Part shown: positions 57,016 through 64,000 of the stretch, in pieces
Layout of the letters: the number at the start of each line of letters is the position of its first letter
Position numbering within the stretch: position 1 is the first letter of the stretch
From: Manis javanica
Lineage: Eukaryota > Chordata > Mammalia > Pholidota > Manidae
Direction: 5' to 3'
Length of the DNA stretch: 64,000 nt
Assembly (NCBI RefSeq): GCF_040802235.1
Contig: NC_133156.1
Location: forward strand, 112,622,173-112,686,172
Position numbers and translations under genes: made by a program
Notes under the pieces: generated by a model
The model's database searches: none
The model's input: the letters and a program-made list of their open reading frames with translations, nothing else
What the model was told of the DNA's origin: nothing

Positions 57016-59080
57016 TGGAGTAAGATTGTTGAAGTGTATAGAAAAATACAGTAGATTATAATGTATACAACCAGAATAGGGCTTGTCATCATGGCTGTGA
57101 GGCTAAATTAAGACATTTAGCATGGGGGCTTTTTAACATGAATGTAACATAACAGTGGTTTTAGGAAGATTGTTTGAATTACAAGTGCTAGAGTAAAGAA
57201 AGATTAGCTATCAATGAGAGAGAAGAACAGAATTGTTGCACAATTTTGTGAATAGGACCTCTGAAATTAGGATGAAGAATATTGGGTGGCTTTATTAGAA
57301 TGAAATCATTCAGCAGAAATTATTGGCAGTTCACCCACAGATCAGGCAACTGCTGAGAAGATTGCCTTAGCATTGTTCAGAACTGCCTTGATATTCTCTT
57401 TTCAGCCTTTAGGCTGCAAATCTTAAACTCAAAGTTTAATCTTACTATGTAGATGGATAGATGGATGGATGGACGGATAGATGGATGATTTGATAAATGG
57501 ACAATCATCTCGTCTTTGGCTAATCAGTGCTTTTTGTACCAATTATTGATCCCTTTGAATCCTATAATTCTTGACATACCTCTTTGCTAGAGATGTTGAA
57601 AAGTTGTCACTAAGTGATTTTTATAGAAGAATAAAGATATGTCCTGAATTTTGAGAAAATTGTACAGTTCAGTCTTGTTCAGAAATAATTGTATTCTATC
57701 ACACCCTTTGACATAGATATGAAACTTCTATATTTCAGAGGATTGATTTGCAAATTAATTCATTAAGGTCTTTAAAGTGTCCTTAAAATTAAAATTCCTG
57801 TATTAGTCTAACTACAGCATTATTAAAAACTTTAGAACATACTGCTTTCATTAACCTTTGTAAATTTCAAATGAAACTCCATTTTACTACTGATGTAAAT
57901 TATTTTCATTTTACTCTTAAAGTGTGCTGTCCATTATGCCACAGCTATACATTGTTATTTTGGTAATTACAGAAGACAGATTACACAGAGGGGTTTAAGA
58001 TACACAATATAATATTTGCTTTAAAAAGCATGAAGGCCAATTAAGTTTATACTTTGTCAAGTTTCAGAAGCACTGAAAGTGCTGTATGATTGATTAATAA
58101 AAGTAATAGACTTTGTGTTGCCATACACTTTTATTGGCTCTCCAACAGCAGAAGGTAGGAACAAGAATAATTTGTATAATCAACAGTTGGGGAGATTTTT
58201 CCTGACACTTTGAACACCCGGGTAAGTCACTTGCAGTAGTCTTATTCTTGAGAGACAAACTGTTGGCTATTTTAATGAATGCATGCTGATGTGAGAATAA
58301 AATGAATGAATACATGTATAATTTATGATTTTAGTAATAATTTAGTAATAATTGATTCAGTAATTTAGTAATATAATTTTATCTATCTTCTATAGCCTCA
58401 GACTTCAGTAAAATATTTTATAGGCAAAGGGTCATTGCCACAACTCCTTATAGCATATAGTCCATATCTACATATATACAGTATATAGGCTTATTGACTT
58501 GAAAAACTATGTAAAATCATAAAGTGGGTGAAAGTCATTAGAACCCACTTTAGGATTTTCTCCTTTTTTAATCCTCTTAGGTAGGGATGATACTTTCCTC
58601 TGAATATTTCAGAGGCATATAATATGTCTACCAAACAATTATATTCTGTAAATCTTCTTTTCTTACCCTTTCCTCTCCCCCTTCCCATTCTTTCAGGGTT
58701 CTGCTGTCCACTAGATGAGACCATAGTTATTAAATTAAAAATATTTTAAAATAAAAATTAAATTCCAAGTTATGAAACACAAATGGAAAACAAAAGAGGG
58801 TATTTATCAAACTGTTTTTGGCAGACAGGACATAGTTTATTTAAAAGAATGTGAGCATATTTGGGAATGCAAAAATGAACAGATGCATATGAATTAATCA
58901 AAATAAAAAGGAAGATGTGTGAAAACTATTATAATCCAAGTTAGTAGCTAATCATATAAATAATTAAAGAAAATATAAAATTAATAAGACCTAAAAAGTA
59001 AATATTTCTAAAAGCATAGATCAGTAAATGAACACATACATTTTACACAAGGTAAAAATGCAACAAGCAACAATGACAAA
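57016..59080. other. Unique DNA with a (GATG)n run
   Basis: A tetranucleotide microsatellite (GATGGATAGATGGATGGATG) lies at 57451-57488. The rest is unassigned. Open frames 58094-58315 and 58491-58724 (minus) show no domain. Confidence 0.4.
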
Positions 59081-59081
59081 A

Positions 59082-59119
59082 AAAATGTGCAAAATATTGT
59101 AAAATGTGCAAAATATTGT
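59082..59119. repeat. Tandem duplication, 19-bp unit, two copies
   Basis: AAAATGTGCAAAATATTGT at 59082-59100 and 59101-59119, identical. Confidence 0.92.
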
Positions 59120-59224
59120 AACTTTATTAGTAACTGAGTAAAGCAGTCATCAGTAAAAGGCATCATGAGGGTCCACCCATCCAATCAACCTAAAAAAAGA
59201 AGAAAAAAGGGAGAATACAATTTA

Positions 59225-59650
59225 ACTTTCTTCCATAGTCAGTGACATTTTCAATAAATATAACATTTTGCAAGGACATTTGTCAATGTCAACATATTTG
59301 TCAATATGTTTAAAATACTTAAGAAGAGTTAGTTCATATACTTTATTTTCATTATACCACCCCTGGGAATCTAATGTATAAATCTAATAAAAAATTAGGA
59401 AAAAGTACATTTAGAAAGTTACTAATGTCAATAGTTTTTATAATGTTGAAAAATTAAAAGTAAGGTAAAACTCCAGACATATGTGTCTATATGTCTCTAC
59501 ATGTCCTCTACATGTACAAGGAATATCTTGCAGGCTTTAAAATGATGATTTTGAAGGCCATAAAGCAATGGAAATATTTTGATGTAATAGTAAATGGAAA
59601 AGCAATATATAAATGATATATGGACTATCAACAATTTATATTTAAGTTGC
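59225..59650 (+). mobile_element. Old L1 relic (3' part)
   Basis: Text at 59340-59400 and 59520-59640 (GGCTTTAAAATGATGATTTT, GAAATATTTTGATGTAATAG, AAATGGAAAAGCAATATATA) has the order of an old L1 ORF2 end and 3' UTR. Support is weak because divergence is high. Confidence 0.4.
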
Positions 59651-59839
59651 CATTAATGCTGTAATAAGTAGCACCAGAAAATTGGCCAAATCTGTGAATA
59701 TCCAAAGTAATTTGAATCCATACCTTATACAGTACAACAAAATAAACTGAAATTGTGTTATATAATTTAAGGAGAGGAAAATAAAGCATGAAAGTGAGAA
59801 AAATATAGGATAATATCCATTACTTTTTGGATAGAAAAA

Positions 59840-60630
59840 TACTTGCTGAGCTTAAATGTGTTAAAACAAAGGGAAATAAATTCTTTGCCACACATATAGG
59901 TTTTTGAACTCCTGATGATCAAATAAAAATGTGGCTAAAATTATTGGTAAACATAAAAATGGGAAAAATATTTGCAACAATTGGATAATGCAATTAAAAT
60001 TCTTAAAATGAGTAACTAAAAAAATTAGTAAGATGTTGAGATTCACATAGATACCAAAATAATTCGCAAAATGGAGTAAAAGTTGCTAATGGACATATGA
60101 AAAATATTCAGCTTGATATTAAAAATATTAACTTGAGATTTGAAATACTTACCTTTGTATTTCAAAGAAAGGCTTAACCAATTTTGGGCGATGCAGGGAA
60201 GGTAGATGGGCATTCACAAAACACTGAAGATTTCAGCAATTGACATAAGTTTTTGGGAAAGCAATTTGGCAAAATGTATCAGAATGTTTACACTCTTTAG
60301 TAATTTCAATTCTAAAAATCTAAGCTAAGGTAAAAGCACAACAGTGTTATTGCAGCAGTATTTAGCTTAAAAGAAAATGTAATGGCCAATATTAGGTGAA
60401 TGATAAAGTAAATTACCAAGCCCACATGATAGGATATTATAAAAACATTTTTAAAAACTCTAAGTTTAAAAAAGTAAATATTAAATTAGAAAAGTAAGAT
60501 ATTTAATATTTTTATCAATCTAATAATTTTAAGAATCTATAGCAAATTAATAGAAATAGAAACATTACATTTCTAATACTGACTTAATCTGAATTTTGCA
60601 ATTATGATAAAAGTTATTTTCTCCTTTTCT
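59840..60630 (+). mobile_element. Old L1 relic, ORF2 C-terminal region to 3' UTR
   Basis: AAAAATATTTGCAACAATTG, TTGCTAATGGACATATGAAA with AATATTCAGCTTGATATTA (the L1 form is 'ggccaataaacatatgaaaagatgctcaacctcacta'), GGAAAGCAATTTGGCAAAAT and ATGATAAAGTAAATTACC follow sense L1. It is fully decayed. The minus-strand open frame 59861-60046 is not a gene. Confidence 0.6.
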
Positions 60631-62175
60631 GTAATTTTCCACACATATTGAATACCATGCAATAACAAGTACTGCTTATGATGGTGTAATATGATGATTT
60701 GTTAATACTGTATTAAATTTTTAGACTGTACTCACAGAGACATAAATTGTCATCTAAACATATCTTGGCTGCTTTTATTACAGTCCATCATATCTGGAAA
60801 CAACTACCATTTGTACACCAATTTTTTTCTGCATTCTGAGTTCCAGCTCCACCAGATAAAGTGTCCTTTGCAGTGCTAGTGACAATCTGTCAATACTAGT
60901 TAGTTGAGCTTCAATTTTTGTATCACCTTCTTCTATTTTTATGATAAAATATCACTTGGAATAGTGGCAACATTATAGGGCACAACTAAAGGTAGTCAAA
61001 TCATATTATTGGCTTTTTATTCCCTTGAACAGAGTTTTTAAAAATCAAATATTATAAAGGCAATCCAACATAAACCTTTTCTCTGTTGCCATTGATACAA
61101 CATTCAATGGGAAAAAGAAGAGGTACAGACAGTGCTCAATCAAAATAAATAATTCATTGGAAAAGGGTGCTATGTTATGTCACTATAAATGAAGGTACCT
61201 GGACAAGCAGTGTATTCTATGACAGTAGAAAATATACTGCATTGCTTCTAAATGGGTGGTAACCATGATCTCTAGTAAAATAAATATCTGTGGCAAATGA
61301 CACATACCTATTTAATGACACTTTGAGTTCATGTGAAGTTTGGCAGTGTAATAAAAGTCTTATCTCTTGCTTTCACTGTTATTGCACAGATCTAAACTGC
61401 TGTCTCAGAGGCAGTTTTACTATCTTTTTCAATCTACCCCATAAAAGTGAGACTTGATTTGCTTAGCATGAGAACAGATCAATAAAAGCTAAGTTATACA
61501 GCAGATTAGATCACCAACTTGGAGATCAAAGATGTTAAATACAACTTGTATAGAAAAACCAGATCAGAAGTTGAGCTCAGACACATGGTACATATTTGCA
61601 GAACTCAAAATAGCCTTTACTCTATACCAACAATTTACCTTAGGTCTTGTCATGGTCATTTTGTGTTGAAGTAGTTGACACAGGGCTGACATTTTAAATA
61701 TACATAATATATGCATATTTTAAAGTATTTTTTGTGCTAAATTTCTAAATCATTCTTCTAAAACAAAAGTTGGAAGTAAATAGTGTTCAGCAAAGCATAA
61801 AAGTTAAAGTTCATCTTATACACAACTTATTAATATTACTGAATCTTTAAGTTAGATTTTCTTAAGGGAAACAAAATGACATGTTTTAAAGTGTGTCATT
61901 ACTACTATTTCTACCTTCCAATTTTTATTTTTTAGTAAATCTATACAAAATTCTGGTTGAAATAAAGAAACTAATTCACAGTTGTGACTTGGTTGCATGG
62001 CTCTATCGAATCTTTGGATAATTGATTAAGATACTAAAAATTATATTTTATCTTGCCATCTCTCCCTACCCCATTTGACCCAATTAAGAACAGATATAGG
62101 TTCAAGTGTAGTATATTCCTTAGGCTTTTTATCAAACCTAGGGGGAAACAAATAAGAAAACAGGATAAAACAATC
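60631..62175. other. Unique non-coding DNA
   Basis: No gene or interspersed repeat recognised. 60740-60960 is the least AT-rich part. Confidence 0.35.
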
Positions 62176-62179
62176 ACCA

Positions 62180-62640
62180 TCGCCACCAACACAAAGCCCT
62201 CAGTGGATAGCCTCGCAATGTGAAGTTACTAAGCATTTCACCACGACGTATTCATAGCCCTTCAGACCAAACCTTGTCGCGTAAGCTCATTCAGATAAAA
62301 GCTTATTGTCTGCCTTGTGGAGCCTTCTCACTGCGTGCAACCCGCATTCCATCTTCTTCTCAGCTTTGTGGTACAGCTTAAATTCTGCTGTTCTTTGCAG
62401 AAGAGGTCTGACTGCTCCAGAAAGGTCACCTGTTTCTCATCCAGAGTGTCAAGTTCCCCACTGCCTTTTTAAACACTCCTTTGGCATCTTGATGTCCTGT
62501 GTTTCCCAATGTTTCTCCGAGAAGAACCATTATCAAACTGCAAGAAACTTTGACATTGAGGTACAAAGAATTAAAAATGAAAACAAATACCAGCCAGCAT
62601 CACATATCCCCAAAATAATGATTCTTAACACATCAGTGTA
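62180..62640. other. CpG-richer unassigned patch with a 127-codon open frame
   Basis: Within 62180-62350 there are about nine CpG sites (CCACGACGTA, TTGTCGCGTAAGC, CTGCGTGCAACCCGCATTCC), unusual for this AT-rich window. A plus-strand open frame (62306-62689) is the longest outside retroelements that I could not link to a repeat, but it has no domain, a hydrophobic C-terminal end from AT-rich sequence, and no visible promoter or splice context. Candidates are a regulatory element or a relatively young unrecognised insertion. Coding function is not supported. Confidence 0.25.
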
Positions 62641-62689
62641 TGTCATTTTGTATTTTGCTTTCATACATACTTTCTTTTCTAAACCATGA

Positions 62690-64000
62690 TACACATTCTT
62701 TCTCATATAACTAAAATGGCAAGTTATTTAACAGTGATAACATATTATGCATGTAAATATATATAAAAGTTGTTTACACTTATGAACCACACATGGGTAT
62801 TTTAACATTGTCAAATGTATATACTGTTGTACACATTTTGTAAATAAGAAAAGTACCTGGTAATTTACCACAAATATTCATTACTCAACTGAGAGCATTT
62901 TTTTTTGAAAAATTTGCCAAATTATATCTGAGAATATTTAGAACCATGAATGATTCTAGCCTGGTTATTATTTTTAAAGAAAATTATCCTCGAAATGTAA
63001 AGACTTTAATAATACTGTAGTTGCAGAAAAAAATGTGAGAATGACAACATTTAGAAGATAAATTAAAAAGTGACATTTTAAATTGCAGTGAGCCAATCGG
63101 TTTATAGCACTTTAATCCTATGTCCTCTTTGGAGGAATCTGATTGAATGTTAATAATATTCATCCAGTAGAGAACATAATAAAAAATCTGATAACAGGGT
63201 ACTATCACTTGATAACGTTTATTTTATGTATTAAGCCAACTATCAGTAGTTTGCACTAGCACTAAGTTTTAAGAAGTGCTTCAGGTATTTCCACGTAAAT
63301 CATAGTCTAACTTGTACTGTTGCCTTTTGTCCGTAGGTTTCATAAATCTGGGAGTTTTCTTGGTAAAACCTTCATGCAGAAATGAGAGGAAGTTATTACT
63401 GTGACAGTAATTAAAAATAAAAGAGCTTTTATGTTTTTGTTTAGTTCTCTCTTACAGAAATTTGATCTTAAAATCATCATTAGATGGTTTTAGCTTTTGT
63501 AACGTATATTCTGAATTTCTAATGCTTGAACTGATATCTGAGGTCCACTGAATACTCATTGTTTCATAATGTCAGCCCTTACTGAGAAGATCCATCTTTA
63601 AGTAAAGGAAACACAACGCCAGGGTGAAGAAATACCCAGGATCAATCTTTTTTCTCTTATGTGAACCAGGTGTATGTAAATGACTGATCTTGGCAAAGGC
63701 TCTCTCAAACAGTGGTCATGATGTCAAACCGGTGATTTCACAAAAAACTTTACAGAAATGTTACCATAGAGATGGTTTGTGAAATTCTAAGGATTGTTTG
63801 TGATATTTTCATTATTTCTCCTAAATCTTAAACTCTTCCTTAAAGCAAACACTGTTAATTCCTATAATCAAAATCCCTTTCCTTCCTCAATCACATTTAT
63901 AAGACTTTTTCCATTTTTTCTGTCCCTATAACTTGGTTGCATTGTTGTCTGTGAAGAAGTTAATTCGATAACTCACTTTCCTCCTTGCATGCTTACTAAT
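62690..64000. other. Unique AT-rich non-coding DNA
   Basis: No gene or repeat recognised to the end of the window. The minus-strand frame 62984-63208 has no domain. Confidence 0.35.

Noticed and set aside
1..64000. CRISPR arrays, bacterial operons, ribosome-binding sites, tRNA or rRNA genes.
   Set aside because: The sequence is mammalian nuclear DNA with SINE/LINE/LTR content. No array of regularly spaced repeats and no cloverleaf tRNA were seen. The only small RNA gene found is the U6 retropseudogene.

Overview
This window looks like nuclear DNA from a placental mammal, either a gene-poor intergenic region or the inside of a very large intron. It is AT-rich, has long stretches of unique non-coding sequence, and carries the usual mammalian layers of repeats: MIR, L2 and a CR1/L3-type relic, old and younger L1, ERVL/MaLR and class I ERV remnants, Tigger and hAT DNA transposons, and microsatellites. 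I found no host protein-coding gene. Every open frame I could interpret lies in a retroelement. The L1 3' ends (minus strand near 5.2 kb and 17.3 kb) resemble Laurasiatherian-type L1 by my recollection. No lineage-specific tRNA- or 7SL-derived SINE was recognised in 64 kb, so I do not name a species.

Layout. 1-3.2 kb: unique AT-rich DNA with one L2 relic. 3.2-9.2 kb: the main retroelement block. It holds an old L1/HAL1-type ORF1 relic on the minus strand, an unassigned segment with an internal duplication, and a minus-strand L1 flanked by a 13-bp target-site duplication. That L1 has its YY1-type 5' end, ORF1, the ORF2 endonuclease part, the ORF2 C-terminus and its 3' UTR, but has lost the ORF2 middle that encodes reverse transcriptase. 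9.3-10.6 kb: ERVL-type LTR and a hAT fragment. 11.6-12.7 kb: unique, more GC-rich, candidate regulatory DNA. 14.5-18.9 kb: an inverted L2 pair, a 49-bp tandem duplication, a perfect inverted pair of AGGTCA-type half-sites, a U6 snRNA-L1 chimeric retrogene with its own target-site duplication, a MIR and a hAT fragment. 23-30.5 kb: L1, a decayed class I ERV pol, L1, L2, CR1/L3, MIR and a GATA-motif cluster. 32.8-37.6 kb: L2, MIR, an LTR with leader-like sequence, and a complete MER8/Tigger2-type element with TA duplications. 39-49 kb: L2, MLT1-type LTR, MIRs and L1 fragments. 50-60.6 kb: simple repeats, hAT relics and plus-strand L1 relics, including an ORF1/ORF2 endonuclease remnant. 60.6-64 kb: mostly unique sequence, with a CpG-richer patch near 62.2-62.6 kb.

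There is no operon or pathway here. The history is one of stacked insertions, mostly made by the L1 machinery. The best items for follow-up are the U6-L1 chimera at 17.19-17.65 kb, with an apparent 3' transduction, and the reverse-transcriptase-less L1 at 5.15-9.17 kb. All repeat family names come from recognising consensus-like sequence by eye, without RepeatMasker, so subfamily labels are provisional and boundaries are approximate unless a target-site duplication is given.
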